A DNA stretch of 64,000 nucleotides from assembly GCA_032622095.1 (NCBI GenBank), contig CP136066.1, forward strand, positions 97,177,319-97,241,318, read 5' to 3'. Both the position numbers and the translations under genes were made by a program. The notes beneath the pieces are model-generated. The model was not told the DNA's origin. It made no database searches and saw only the letters and a list, made by a program, of their open reading frames with translations. Shown here in pieces: positions 22,700 to 34,720 of this stretch (the first letter of the stretch is position 1; the number at the start of each line of letters is the position of its first letter). Source of the DNA: Siphonodentalium dalli (taxonomy: Eukaryota > Mollusca > Scaphopoda > Gadilida > Siphonodentaliidae).

Positions 22700-22758
22700 A
22701 GCTAATCGCTATCGCCAAGGTATTGGTTAAACATCTGCCGATCGTGATCGGCCTCTCG
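22700..22758 (+). mobile_element. Family A 3' terminal fragment
   Basis: gctaatcgctatcgccaagg through the hairpin gccgatcgtgatcggc to CTCTCG|TT. Confidence 0.65.
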
Positions 22759-23112
22759 TTCACCCTAAAATTATGTGACTTTTTCTGCCAAGTGCATTTC
22801 CATAGTAATACCATTGTAATACCGTAGTAATACCATAGTAACACATGTTACAAGTCACACAAACATGTGGCTAAACATGGCTAAAGTTTAAATTGCTCCG
22901 ATAGTTTCTTTCGTCATTTCTATGTTGAATTGAATTTTTTCTTGACATTTAGTTGTTTTTAGCTTCTTGCTGTATTTATAATGTTTTAGACACATTGTCT
23001 CTTTTTTTATTACTGTTCTCCTCTTTCAAACACTGATATACAATTATGGTCATGTTCTTATTCCTCTACAGCTTGTTTTATCTTCTAATATTCTTGGTTT
23101 TTTTTGCTTGAC

Positions 23113-23266
23113 AGTAATGTCCCAAATAAACCACAGCAGAATTATGGGAAATTTTTCAGGATTTAGTCGGTGAGAGCTTTCCGATGAATGGCAACGAGCC
23201 ATATTTCCCGAAAAATTTCCCATAATTCTGCTGTGGTTAATGGGTCATATACTTCGGCCATTACTG
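23113..23266. mobile_element. Palindromic TA-MITE (family P), shortened
   Basis: CAGTAATGTCCC ... GGCCATTACTG with the usual arms (accacagcagaattatggg and inverse). About 60 bp shorter than the intact copy. Confidence 0.7.
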
Positions 23267-23534
23267 TATATTCATCATTTGCTTTGTTCTCGGACATATT
23301 TACCAGTACAATATTTTCATTTATTAAAAAAAAATTGATTTTCGTAGAAATCATATATTGCCAAAAGTTACAATTTGTTTTTGTTGTTGGCCATGAATCG
23401 TGCCTACTGTCTCACTTTATGTTTTTCTTTATTTTAAAGGCTAAAATAATGTTTGATTCCCTGATTCATCTATATGAAGCCATTACTATCCTATGTTATT
23501 GCTTTCACAAAATAAGAACAAAAATATATAGAGG

Positions 23535-23680
23535 ATCTACAACGAGTCCCCAGTTTATAGCGGAATTTATAAAACGAGTCCAGTAAATTATGTCTGGACC
23601 GAGCATTTAGCAAGGTCCAGACCTAATTTACAGGACGAGTTTTGTAAATTCCGCTATAAACTGGGGACAAGTTGTAGATT
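23535..23680. repeat. Palindrome (foldback)
   Basis: atctacaacgagtccccagt ... tatagcggaattta pairs with taaattccgctata ... actggggacaagttgtagat; the inner arms gtccagtaaattatgtctgg and ccagacctaatttacagg also pair. Confidence 0.75.
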
Positions 23681-24211
23681 ATATTTATTACATGATCCAA
23701 AACCTCAATAAAACATACTTAAATCAACAAATGAGATATAAAACTAACATTGGCTTCTATGAGGCCTGTGATGTTGTTTTACATAACTATTAATTGTTTG
23801 CCCGCGTAAAGAAATAGTCCCAGATAAATAAAGACTCTTTCACGCATTTAATGGCATATATTTAATGAAATAACTATTCAAACTCTTCAATCGTTTTGTT
23901 GGAAAACTAATTGAAGCCATAGTATTTTGAGACAGAGTATGGCATGTAAACAGACGACAAACCGGAAGTCAAAGGTTGCCTGGCACTATTTATTTACTGT
24001 TATGAAATGAACGTTTAATATCACAAATTATAGAATGGGTTTATTGAATGGAATTAGGGTAGGATCATGTTATAAGCATTTATACAAAATACGCAACATC
24101 TGTGACCTGGAAATGTCTACTAAGTGATTGAAAACTGCTCACTTGAGTCACTTCAGCAAGAAAAGTTCCCCCTTTCTGATCAATAACACCTGATTTAATT
24201 TAATTTTACAG

Positions 24212-24305
24212 GGATGCTTAATTATCAGCGATGAGTTGAATCATGCCTCCCTAATTCTTGGATCTCGCTTGTCAGGAGCAACAATCAGGGTATTCAAACA
24301 TAATG
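24212..24305 (+). CDS. SPTLC2: SPTLC2 exon E: PLP-stacking histidine exon
   Basis: Acceptor taattttacag (AG 24210-24211), donor GTAAGT at 24306. Enters in phase 0, leaves one base (G) of a split Asp codon. The peptide is [19 protein letters not shown] followed by [12 protein letters not shown], nearly identical to the vertebrate [19 protein letters not shown]...LSGATIRIFKHN. In alpha-oxoamine synthases the His of DELNHAS stacks against the PLP ring, so an essential residue is present. A hAT element starts only 447 bp downstream of the donor. Confidence 0.96.
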
Positions 24306-24752
24306 GTAAGTTTACAATTGTGGTCTTTACATCTGCCTGTTGGGTCAGCACTTTACATGCATTATTTAGATATCCCTTCTTGTCGTAAAGTGTCCTGTAC
24401 AACAGCGGGGTTTCTACTCAGTCTCGGGCTCTCCAAACATAACATTTGCTATTACATAAGGAAATTGAAATTCCCTCTCTTCCAGGGGGTGGTGCACTCT
24501 GAGTACTCATCCAATACATTAATAGTTCTAAGCTCCACAGGAGAAGTCCGTCTCCATCTTTTTCTGAAATTTTATTTGTGGGATCTTCAATCACAATCAG
24601 ACAATTTGTTACATTTGGGCCCACTGGTGGCGGGCCAACAGGTTGTGTTAGTCTTATGGTGTAGTTAAATACATAGTCTTATTGTGTTCTTGAATATATT
24701 GCATGTTGTCAGGTCAATACAGTTCCTTGTTTGAGGTGCATAGGGATGTTTA

Positions 24753-25840
24753 TAGTGATGTTCCGATAATGAAAAAGCTTATCGGACCGATTTCCGATAA
24801 CTGGAGGCACAATCGGCCGATTTCCGATTCCGATTCCGATGTTTATATATATTGTGCGTTTGTTCCTATAATGGACTTATATACACCCAATGCACTCCAT
24901 ATCCCGCATAGTTTCAAAGCCAAATACATCAAAGAAATATATACACACTGTCGTGAAAGTATTTCTGCCGACGTCGGTTGTGTGCTTCCTTTGATGTATA
25001 CCGGTAGTTGTTTTGACAAAGATATCAAAGGTGCCGACTCAGAGTAACGTTATGACCATGTGTGGAACACTTGCATGCAGAGTAAAAGTCTTGATTGAAT
25101 ACTTGTAAGTTGCAACAATGTATGGAATGGCGATGATTATTAACTAAATTTTGATTGATGGATAATAATTGCTGTCATATTTGTCTGAGATTTCCCAAGT
25201 TTCCATTGGTCACACCTTTTATCTTTTAACAACTCGGAAGCTTTTATAGTTCCGCCTGCTCAATTTTTGTTTCGCAAGTTCAACGTGGAGCTAAGCGTAT
25301 TTCATAGCATACGTTGTACAGACGAAAAAGCTAATTATGCCCCTACTAACATTGATCGTTATTGAAGACAGTTCTGATAACAACTGTATTAATTCATTCA
25401 GTGTGTGCTTCAAGTTATTGACATAGCATGTGACGTCACATGACACGTGCTCTAGAGGAAGCCTCACTGTAATCAGGTCAGCTTTTTAATTAAAGCTTTC
25501 TTTGAATCTATTTCGTGTCAACGCGATTGAACCAATAACTTCATATTACACGGGATGTCGGGCATGTGTATTGCCATTCTTATAATATATCATCATATCA
25601 GACTGCTTTGATGATGCCAATGGCTTCTTTTTAGGCTGTTACAACTGCGTTTTACATTCAATACTACAGTTGTATTGCGTATGTTTATTAAAGCGTGCAC
25701 ATTGCGCTTAGATACTAGAACGTTTTTATTTATTTTGACAATCGGTAAAAGCCGATGTTCAACTGCGAGGTACGATTAATTTCCGATGGGCTATTATCGG
25801 CCGATGGCCGATTCCGATTCCGATTATCGGAACATCACTA
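24753..25840. mobile_element. Non-autonomous hAT element with perfect 8-bp TSD
   Basis: Inverted ends TAGTGATGTTCCGATAAT (24753) and ATTATCGGAACATCACTA (25840), flanked by the direct repeat GATGTTTA (24745-24752 and 25841-25848). Subterminal ccgatt(t)ccgat motifs cluster near both ends. The 1088-bp interior has no recognisable transposase; an open frame overlapping the left end is mostly the CCGATT repeat. Confidence 0.93.
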
Positions 25841-25879
25841 GATGTTTATCTTTCAACATGGCCTCCGCCTGCCAGAATA

Positions 25880-26475
25880 TTCTATATTGTACCATATAGT
25901 TTAGTGTGCAAGATATCTTTGACAGATATATAATATTTTTCTAAATAAGTAATATATATATCTCCTATAAGTATTTCGCCCACTAAACTATGAGCTCCCT
26001 CCCAGTGTTCAGCACCCACCCTGCTCACAAGGGGAAAAGGAAGAATGACATGGCTTCTGTGCAAATATCAAAATGGAGATCACGTGGTCCATGAAGGATA
26101 ATACTGGGATTACATGGACCATGAATAAACATACCATAGAATTTTCGTACCGTTTCAACTGTGGGTTTGTTAACCCTTTCTACTGAGAATAGGAATATAC
26201 CATATACAGTAATGCCCTAAATAATCGACTCCTTAACCACAGCAGAATTATGGGTAATTTTCCAGGATTTAGTCGGAAATATGGCTTGTTGCCATTCATC
26301 GGATAGCTCTCACTGAGAGCTTTCCGATGAATGGCAACAAGCCATATTTCTGACTAAATCATGAAAATTTATCCATAATTCTGCTGTGGTTAAGGAGTCG
26401 ATTATTTAGGGCATTACTGTAGTTTAGTGGTCAAGATGCTTATAGGAGATATATATTTTACTTATTTAGAACATA
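25880..26475 (+). mobile_element. Right end of a DIRS-like retroelement (remnant)
   Basis: 25893-25996 reads tagtttagtgtgcaagatat...ctaaataagtaatatatatatctcctataag...cccactaaacta, i.e. the complement of a left edge joined to the complement of the right edge that appears at 26422-26475 (gtttagtggtcaagatgctt ataggagatatat..ttacttatttagaa). This is the internal complementary region plus right ITR layout also seen at 45844-46249. A family P MITE is inserted in the right ITR. Confidence 0.55.
26207..26419. mobile_element. Intact palindromic TA-MITE (family P)
   Basis: 213-bp near-perfect palindrome from CAGTAATGCCCTAAATAATC to GATTATTTAGGGCATTACTG, with TA on both sides. The related sequence accatatagtttagtg at about 25890 gives the empty-site form of its flank (accata-TA-gtttagtg), which confirms TA duplication. 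Reference copy for the family. Confidence 0.9.
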
Positions 26476-27400
26476 AAATCGTACCTATCAGGAAATTTGG
26501 GTCGTAAAAATTGGGGGGAAAAATCTGCCTGCTGAGTTATTTTGTGGGTAAAAAATAAATACTGACAGATAATGAACATTGTCATTTATTACCATTAGGG
26601 GAGAAGTGATGGCCACTAGATGTGAGCTACTTCAGCAACAGATTAATTTACAGACATATTGGAACAAGGTTTACTGGAATAATCTGCATTTGACCATGTG
26701 ATTCATTGGACAGAACAATGAATAGCCACATCAACTTCGAATGATGTTTTGAAGATAATACAAGTGCAGAAGGATTCATATTCTTTGGTTGGAAATTTTC
26801 GAATAATTAGTTCTACAAACAATCCATGGTCGTTTGTTGAACTTATTATCTGAACACCTCCTACGGGAACTACTCATCAATGAGTGTTTTGTCAAGAAAG
26901 AGTTGTTCTAGATGCTGGTTTACATCAAAGACACGTTCCTTTACTTTTCTATATCCGAAGAAACTTGGACTAATGGGACTGGGGATAAGATTTTTATTGT
27001 TGGTGGGGGGGGGGGGGGGGGGATATTAATGAAAATAAAACAAGTTATATTATTATTGCTTTTAAAAAAATGATGCTGAGAATAAATAGACAAAAGTTAA
27101 CTCTTATTATTTTTCACGTGGTATTTTTTACTATTTCCACCCGTGCAATGATAGTACCGTTATACTACCCCCATATAAGGAAAATGACACCAATTCATTC
27201 ATTGATATCATGCCCTATGTAACTCAGAACGTGCTCGTGGGCTCAGGATAAACAGTCAGTAATCGCTGGGAGTAAGATAAATGCCTGGGAGTAAGATAAC
27301 ATTTTGGGGCTTCGTGGAGTGGCGATACAATTTTTTCCGAAAAAGTTAATGAAAATGTAATAAATTGTTCTATGCAACAGGCCTTATGTTTTCTCCACAG
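26476..27400. other. Intron 5 tail; G-homopolymer
   Basis: A run of about 20 G lies at 27003-27022. aataagttcaacaa-type sequence (inverse at 26838-26862) is shared with 11055 and 52457. Otherwise nothing recognised. Confidence 0.45.
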
Positions 27401-27506
27401 ATATGACAGATTTAGAATCAGTGCTACGTAATGCTGTAATAAAAGGTCAGACTCGAACCAAGAGAGAGTGGAAAAAGATATTTATTATTGTGGAGGGTAT
27501 TTACAG
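27401..27506 (+). CDS. SPTLC2: SPTLC2 exon F
   Basis: Acceptor ttctccacag (AG 27399-27400), donor GTAAGG at 27507. The first two bases complete the Asp codon from exon E; the last two (AG) start a Ser codon finished in exon G. The peptide is DMTDLESVLRNAVIKGQTRT then KREWKKIFIIVEGIY, matching NMQSLEKLLKDAI...[24 protein letters not shown]. The IIVEGIY strand leads into the catalytic centre. The TIR of a very large intronic element begins just 33 bp after the donor (27540), an unusually close approach to a functional splice site. Confidence 0.95.
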
Positions 27507-30066
27507 GTAAGGTTTCATTATTCTTTAATAACACAATTAGTAGAGTCGCTTATGTCCGAATTTGGGCCCCCGTGGGAAAATCATGAACAAATATAGAGAC
27601 CATGCTCATGAGGCAGTATATGGTCTCCACTTCAGAAACAAAATTGTTTGACACCCTGGGGTCGCGACTGGGTGATCTGATGACGTCACAAAGATGGCTG
27701 CCATGCCCATTTTCTTAAGTTCGCTATTGTTGGATTTCATGATAAAAATATTATTGTGACATAAAATTTATGGCAATCCTTTTGTACAGTTTATGGTGTG
27801 ACGCCATGTTATATTTTTGTATAAAATAAATTCCTCTCGATCAAAGATGGCCGCCAAAATGCCGACCGGAAATGGGGAATTTGATGTTTTGCATACATGT
27901 CACCTACATCATTTCCGATTGTATCGAACTGGCGACAATTAGGGAATATCCTTCTCTTCAATCGTGATAAAAAATCACCTATACATCATATTAGTTGATT
28001 TCTTGCATCATAAACTTGATTTTCTTCATCAAATGCAATGTTTTAAAGGAAGTGGTATGAATTTCGCCAAAATGTACTTTTTTATTTTCTAATTATTTCC
28101 TTAGAGAAAATTTGAATTAATCGGTGATTGAAATGAGTAAGATCATTACATAGGGTATATACATCTAACTGGATCCATAATCAGTCAACTTAATCCAAGA
28201 CGGATTCCAAAATGGCGGCCAAAATATGACAATACGCAAATTTTACCCTCTTACATCCAATTTACGTTTCTGTCATATAGAATGAGAATGTAGTAGACTA
28301 ATTTGCTTCTTCAAAATAAATAATCGCCATGTTATGACATATTCCTATTAGTTGTCTTACCGCAATGACTCAAAATGTGAGTTAATATGATAATTAGTTT
28401 TCAAATAAGCATCGCGAAAATTCGCCAAACATCATATTTTTTATACGTCAAATAACATGGCCACCACAGGACGATATCTCGGTGTTAGATATATGAATGA
28501 ATGTACTCCAATTTGGATAATCCGAAGTTATTAATATCTTATTGTAATCGAGATGGCCGCCAATGTGGCGGAAATGTCGAAATTTGACATTAAACTACAT
28601 ATATGTCCGAAATATATCCCAGCGTGTAAGAATGGCACATATGCATACCATCATACGTGGGTTTCGGTTAGAACATACCATTCACTATATAAAAACTGAA
28701 ATATATGTTTGAGCAAAGCACGTTAAGTATATGGGCTTGTGCCAAACTCGATTCTGATATTATATAAATATTTTAATAGAGACCAACATGGTATGATGAG
28801 AGAATAGTGAAGTTGCCAACTTCAGGCGCTGTCAGTTACCAGCGATCAAATGATGCATGTGGTCTCCATATGTTCTTGCATATCGATACTTATTGAATAT
28901 ATCTACTCATATACTAAAAAGTCTAGCGACAGACTCAATCAGATTACTGTATATAGCTAACAGTGACTGGCCTTTGAAGCCTGAAATTGACAATATAAAC
29001 CAGGAGATCGCCCGGGGCCTTGTTCGGATATTATAGCTATAATTTAATCTTGTCCATTTCCCCTTTGTAAATATATACCGCCGGTATAGGCTTGGTTGAT
29101 GAACGAGGTTAGATAGTATGCCGAAGTTACATGGATGTTTTCTGACATAATATCCATAAAAGTCTTCGTAAATTGAATCCTTGTATGGGTACTCTTGGTG
29201 ATCAGACACCCGCTTCTACCAGTCTGACAAACATATATGTGTAGGAAGAAATGTTGATGATTTCCTCATGATTAAACTGCTTCTAGTCACCAGTTCATAC
29301 TAAGTACCGATACATTTTCACGCGTGCATTAATATGACGACAAGATGGGATGATGACAAATTTGAACTAGAACTCAAATTTGAACTAGAACACAACTCTA
29401 TATATTTACTTGTGTTACAGCGATATTGGCATATTTTTGTAATACAACGTGTATGTATATAATTAGTTTGTCTCATATACAAGTAGCCTAATGTGCATCT
29501 GGACCATCATACTCTCGTTGGGTGGGGTGAATATAAAATTATTCCCGAAATGACTCACAAAAGCCTGCACAGTTGATGTCGAATCCGGGCCACAGTGAAA
29601 CGTATACTTATTGTTGTTGTATTATTATTGGAATAAATACTGTTCAACCTGGATTGCTTATCTTCGTACAATAGCCTCTCCATGACCGTTTAGATTTCTG
29701 CTGAAGTTGATCTATATATATTTACACACTAAGTGTTGTCATCACTAAATCCACCATTCTGATTGGTCGACGCCCACGTGGCTAGTTGCAGTTATTTCTC
29801 GGTGAATGCGCAATGCCTCATAACACCAAGCTAATAACACAATCGATACGTCATTAGGTTTGGAAAGACGAACGCGTAATGTGTTGGGCGCATTTGGACT
29901 CGCGCATGATTGACTTAATACATCATCGGGTTTCAATATGAAGAGAAATTGTTTCTATTAACTTTTGCCAAGGGTGCTATTGGGTATTTTGGGCTGATTT
30001 TGTCACGATACACTTTTCGATTTAAATATATTTACAAAAGTAGCTTTTTCGCTAAATGTATATAAA

Positions 30067-30229
30067 TATAAGGATTAACTATCATGTGGACTATTTTTAT
30101 GGAGATGTAACGGTGAGGTAAGTGGTCATAACTTGTATGTAAAACCCTTCGGGTTTTACACAAGTTATGTCCACTTACCTCACCGTTACATCTCCATAAA
30201 AACAGTCCACATGACAGTTAATCCTTATA
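30067..30229. repeat. Near-perfect long palindrome (163 bp)
   Basis: tataaggattaactatcatg...gaggtaagtgg.cataacttg pairs with caagttatg.ccacttacct...catgacagttaatccttata around the centre aaaacccttcgggtttt. Flanked by TATA-rich sequence; likely a TA-MITE. A transcript would fold into a ~75-bp hairpin. Confidence 0.85.
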
Positions 30230-31788
30230 TGGCACTTTGTTGGGGAAGATAACCATGGTGCATGGATTCAGCATGATATATACAATTTATGGGATATAGC
30301 CAGACTGATCTGATAACTCCTAGTCGAACAGAATTAGAACAGTTTGAGGCATCAGGATATAGATGGATCGGCCTATATAATATGATCTGAAATATGTCAT
30401 TAGTATTATAGTGAACCATGGTCACATCCATAGTTAGTTACGCGTGCTAATTCAACTTCCATAATTTCCACATTTCCTTTGGTTCATGATAACGTTCTAA
30501 CCAGAATCAACATGGCACGTCACAAGCTGTTATTTAACTTCAACTATTACTTCACATTGTGTTGTAAGAAGTTAGTTGCCCCGTTATGTGATTCAGTATT
30601 CAGAACCTGAATTCCAGAGTATATTGGACATAATAAATCAAACCGATGACATGAACCCAGAAGACCCATCATTACCAATGGATTCTTCATACGTTTCCAT
30701 AAAAACGCGAGAATTAGTAATATAATAAGTATCCCGCCTGTCCATTTTGGCTCGCATCTATTGCGTTTACCATTTAAATTCTTTCGTCATCTAAACTTCA
30801 TCTAAACCACTTTCCTGTTGAACTGATGTACTAACGCAATTCATTGTCCCACTAAACTCTCCATGCTAAATCATAGAAATCAATATGGGATATCATTTTG
30901 CTGTACACTATCAATGGTCCATATCAGCCTACTGTGTTCATACCAAGAAACCTTTTGTATGTTGGTTGAATCACTTTGTGTCGCTACCACCAATTAACTG
31001 AAGACAAGGAGAGCCAAGAACCAGACACACCACTTCATCTGGTGTCGGGAATCTACCCTGGCGTATGATAATATTCATTTCAACTGAATAAACATGTCCC
31101 GGGAAGTCAATAACGTATAGTAACTTCACAAAAGGACTCCGCATATGCTATGAAAGTTGTTGGACTACTTTGTTGAATATCATCCAGATTTCAGAACCTG
31201 GTATTCACAATATATCACTTTCATCTTGATACGCTACCCCTTATACAATATAATATCCACATATGGGGGTCTATTCTATTTTGACCTGTCACGGTTATCA
31301 ATACGATTGAAACCTGCTAAGTTCAGCTAAACGAGGTTCAAATGGTGTTACCATGCAAATTTAATTCAAGGTTACAGCGCTACTAATAGTGAGACAAGCA
31401 GGCCAATCAGCTATATAATTAATTCTACTATTGTTTGAGTTTTATCAAGAAGACTCACGGTATAGCTGCATACAATCCCAACTTCATAGCTATCACAATA
31501 AACAGTTTGTGTATTGCTACCTTATATGATACACTATAGGCATTTTCTACTAGGAGATATCATGAAAAGAACACCAACACTTATCTGCATCATCAATTAC
31601 CATTTGACATGGTAACCACCAATATTTCTCAAATAGTACTCTGGCTTAGAGCACAGAAGGCCAGACATTGGGATGGCAACACTTGTCCCTCAAGCTAAGA
31701 AGGAGGTCTACACATACTTTCTTATTTCACACAGAGAGTTGGATTTTCTCTTCAACTCCCTTCTCACTTAATATCAGGAACTTTGAAG

Positions 31789-31937
31789 ACATGACACGTA
31801 TAGGACATCCGTTAATTTGTATAAGAAATTAAAGCTATGCGCATTTACTTAAAATTTGAAGACATGACACGCATGTAGTATAAGTCATCCGTTAATTTCT
31901 ATAAGAAATTAAAGTTATGCGCATTTACTTAAAATTA
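31789..31937. repeat. Tandem duplication of ~70 bp
   Basis: gacatgacacg...tccgttaatttgtataagaaattaaagct atgcgcatttacttaaaatt is followed directly by a second copy differing at a few bases and by a ~7-bp insertion. Confidence 0.8.
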
Positions 31938-32283
31938 TCCGATTAACCTATTTCCCCATAATAGAATACCAGGTCGACACTTGGGTGTTGTAACGAACAC
32001 TGACTTTTCTATTTTGACTGCCATTTTGGCAGCCATCTTGGATGAAATTGAACAGTTCTGTTGAAGTGTGATAATAAATCCGTATGTGGCACGAAATATT
32101 TCTTTCCCCTCACGGAATTCCGCTCATTTCTTTAAATCTATTGCTAGAATATCGGAATTAATTTTTGACAAAATGCTATAAATCGGTTGTCTAAAGTGGA
32201 TTTTTGACAGATCAAACATGTTTTGTACAATACAATTAGTGCACTACATTGCTGAAATCACTGCACTAAATGGTTTCCCATAG

Positions 32284-32501
32284 GCGACAGTGTTAACGTT
32301 TCGACCAAATTCACTGAGTTGAAGCTTGCAGGCCACTCTAGTGATGTTTGCCCGACTAGATTGACACCAGTTGATCACGAACATGCAAGAAAAATCATAG
32401 GTCATGTATTTACTTTTTTAAATAAATCCCTAAGTGTACGACAGGGCTATCCCACAGCCAAATTTGATCTAAAAAAACACAGCACTTCAGCAGCTAGTTA
32501 A
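32284..32501 (+). other. Exon-like open segment of unknown protein inside the large intron-6 element
   Basis: After tttcccatag an open frame runs GDSVNVSTKFTELKLAGHSS DVCPTRLTPVDHEHARKIIG HVFTFLNKSLSVRQGYPTAK and stops at 32499-32501. Composition looks protein-like rather than random, and a plausible acceptor precedes it. I do not recognise the family. It might be the last exon of an element-encoded protein; there is no neighbouring exon I can link. Confidence 0.25.
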
Positions 32502-32999
32502 ATAAATTTCCAACTTACAAAAATCCATTCGCCCATTAATTGACCAGTTTTCATTACTTAGATATGATGTACAAATCAAATAAACATGGTGTCATCCTTT
32601 AATAACGTGTCACATCATCATGTATCAGGTGAAGGTCATTCTTCAGTTACTTTCACCTCTAGTATTCCAGTGTACTCGCTCCCTGACTCTGGAACACATT
32701 TAGCTCCCGATTACTGCTGAAGCAATAACTGAATTGTCACAATTCGCAGTCGCTACCAAAAAGAATGTTATTTACATGAGATTCTTGAAAATTGCAAAAT
32801 TGTTGATTTTCTGGTGCCATTTTCCCTGAACTGAACTGACAATGACGTCATTTTTGTGACGTCATAATTCCTTCCAGTCACGGACCCATGAAGTCTAACA
32901 AACTTTTTCCAACAAAGTAAGTGATACCCTATCATAAAATCATAGTCTCTACATTTGTTAAAAAAATTCCCACGGAAGTACATAAGCGACTCTACTAAA

Positions 33000-33526
33000 T
33001 ACATAAGAATTCATACCAGAGATGTGGGAGGAGGGTTGAAAAGGCAGAGAGTCTGACCCTCCGTAACTTTTCGACAGTTGAAAATTTCATGTTTGAGACA
33101 ACATTTCCTAGTTTGATATTCCAATCAGTAATTAGTCGAATAGTTTCTTACTTTCAGTCAAATTTTTGAACTGAAATGGCAATCAGTTGGAAATTCTAAC
33201 AGTTGGAATGTTTGAAGATACCTCTTGCCACATCCCTTGCCCCTTACCCACACTATGCTGAATGATTTTGAGTGTATTATAGTTCAGAGAGGCAATAATT
33301 CAATGTGATCCATTCCTTATTAGTCCATCTAATGTGAAGAACCGGGAATCCGGTTTCTACTGTGATAAGTGACCACTGAGGGATTTTGAGTATGCCTCTC
33401 CCAGTGGCATGTCATGTGTGTGTTATCATGCTTGACTCATAACATTGTGGTGTGAAGACATCATGCATTTGAATTCCATTCTCCACCATTGATTGTCAAA
33501 CACTGCATTGGTAGCGAGCTCATACT
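33000..33526. other. Intron 6 stretch without recognised features
   Basis: Nothing recognised except an isolated hAT-like terminus starting CAGTGTTCGCGC at 33527, similar to the end of the element at 7519. Confidence 0.4.
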
Positions 33527-34023
33527 CAGTGTTCGCGCAAGCCCAAGAAAGCTTGTAGCCAAAAATTTAGTCTTTTCCTGCTTTTTTTTAGCCAAATGAA
33601 AACATTTTAAGCCACATTTTTCCCCAGGGTGTAATCAACATTTAATAACACAGATTTTGAATTTATATTTAATATTGTCCATGTTACTATAAATGGTTCA
33701 ATATCAGTAAAATTGATAATCGAACATTAAAATAACTTGCACAGTATAGCGCATTCATTTAGGATATCGCACATGTAGTTTGCAACATACAGAAACGTGT
33801 TACATGGTCATAGAATCAATTCTGACGGCAGGATAAATTCTCTCCTGATATCAAAATCAACAAAATACCATGACGTACATCACGCGGTATTTGTGTTTCC
33901 CAGGATTGCCGTTAGCCGTTTTAATGGGAACTTGTAGTTCTCAACATGATTATTGTCAAATTGCTATGAATGACCATAACTGTTGGCAGAAAATAAATGT
34001 TATTGAGGCTGATTGACCATAAC

Positions 34024-34615
34024 CAGGGTCCGCGCTGGACCGAAATTTACTTTTGCCAAATAATTTGCCAAATGAAAATATTTTTTGCCTAATTATTTTA
34101 GCATTTGACAAATGCTATCCATGATAGTATCATTTTCTGCTAACTCAAGTCTTATGTTTCAACACTCGCGGTTTGAACGACTTTTGTTATCGATAGAAAA
34201 ACATTAAGTTAATAATTAATTATACTGGCATTTCTATTGTGGTTTAGCATACAACAATAAGCCAATAACCGAACAATACAATGGTAGAGGGTATGCATCA
34301 TCAGAAGGGCACATCACAGGAGGATTAGCTATGTAACCACCACCACAATAAATAATAGCAATCACAACAACCATGGATACTAATGTATGAGATTAACAGA
34401 GGTTTTAACTTTTCCAAAACCTTATAAAACACCACTAATATAATTATGTTGTAAGAGTTTTCTGAAATTAATGATATTGATTGACCAATATTTTTCAACT
34501 TTTTTGAGGAATTAAAAAGTGACTTGCCAAAACTTGTGCCAAATGAAAATATTTTTTGCCAAATGTGAATTATTTTTGCCATTGGCAAATTTGGCAAGTG
34601 GCAGCGCGAACCCTG
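34024..34615. mobile_element. hAT-like MITE
   Basis: Ends CAGGGTCCGCGCT (34024) and AGCGCGAACCCTG (34615) are inverted with one mismatch. Subterminal ttgccaaatgaaaatatttt occurs near both ends in the same orientation. The flanking 8-mers (accataac / acccgggc) do not match, so the copy is old or rearranged. Confidence 0.55.
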
Positions 34616-34624
34616 ACCCGGGCC

Positions 34625-34676
34625 GTAACATGGTGTGACATTAACGTCTTGGAGCCTCAATGTCACACCATGTTAC
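34625..34676. repeat. Perfect 18-bp hairpin just upstream of exon G
   Basis: GTAACATGGTGTGACATT (34625-34642) and its exact inverse AATGTCACACCATGTTAC (34659-34676) with a 16-base loop. It ends 44 bp before the exon G acceptor border. Confidence 0.85.
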
Positions 34677-34720
34677 TATCAATCCCAGACAATAACTTAT
34701 AATTGTATCCTTGCTTTCAG

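Larger units (their letters stand above)
27540..32995. mobile_element. Large TIR-bounded element filling intron 6 (5.46 kb)
   Basis: Left end TTAGTAGAGTCGCTTATGT (27537-27555) is matched inversely by ACATAAGCGACTCTACTAA (32980-32998), with further inverted similarity inside (ccgtgggaaaa / attcccacgg). TA lies just outside a GTAGAGTCGC core on both sides, so a TA target is plausible. The interior has no recognised transposase; it contains an exon-like piece at 32284-32501 and a palindrome at 30067-30229. Superfamily unknown. Confidence 0.6.

Noticed and set aside
24258-24668. 136-codon frame overlapping exon E
   Set aside because: Different frame from the conserved SPTLC2 exon and unrelated to any family I know.
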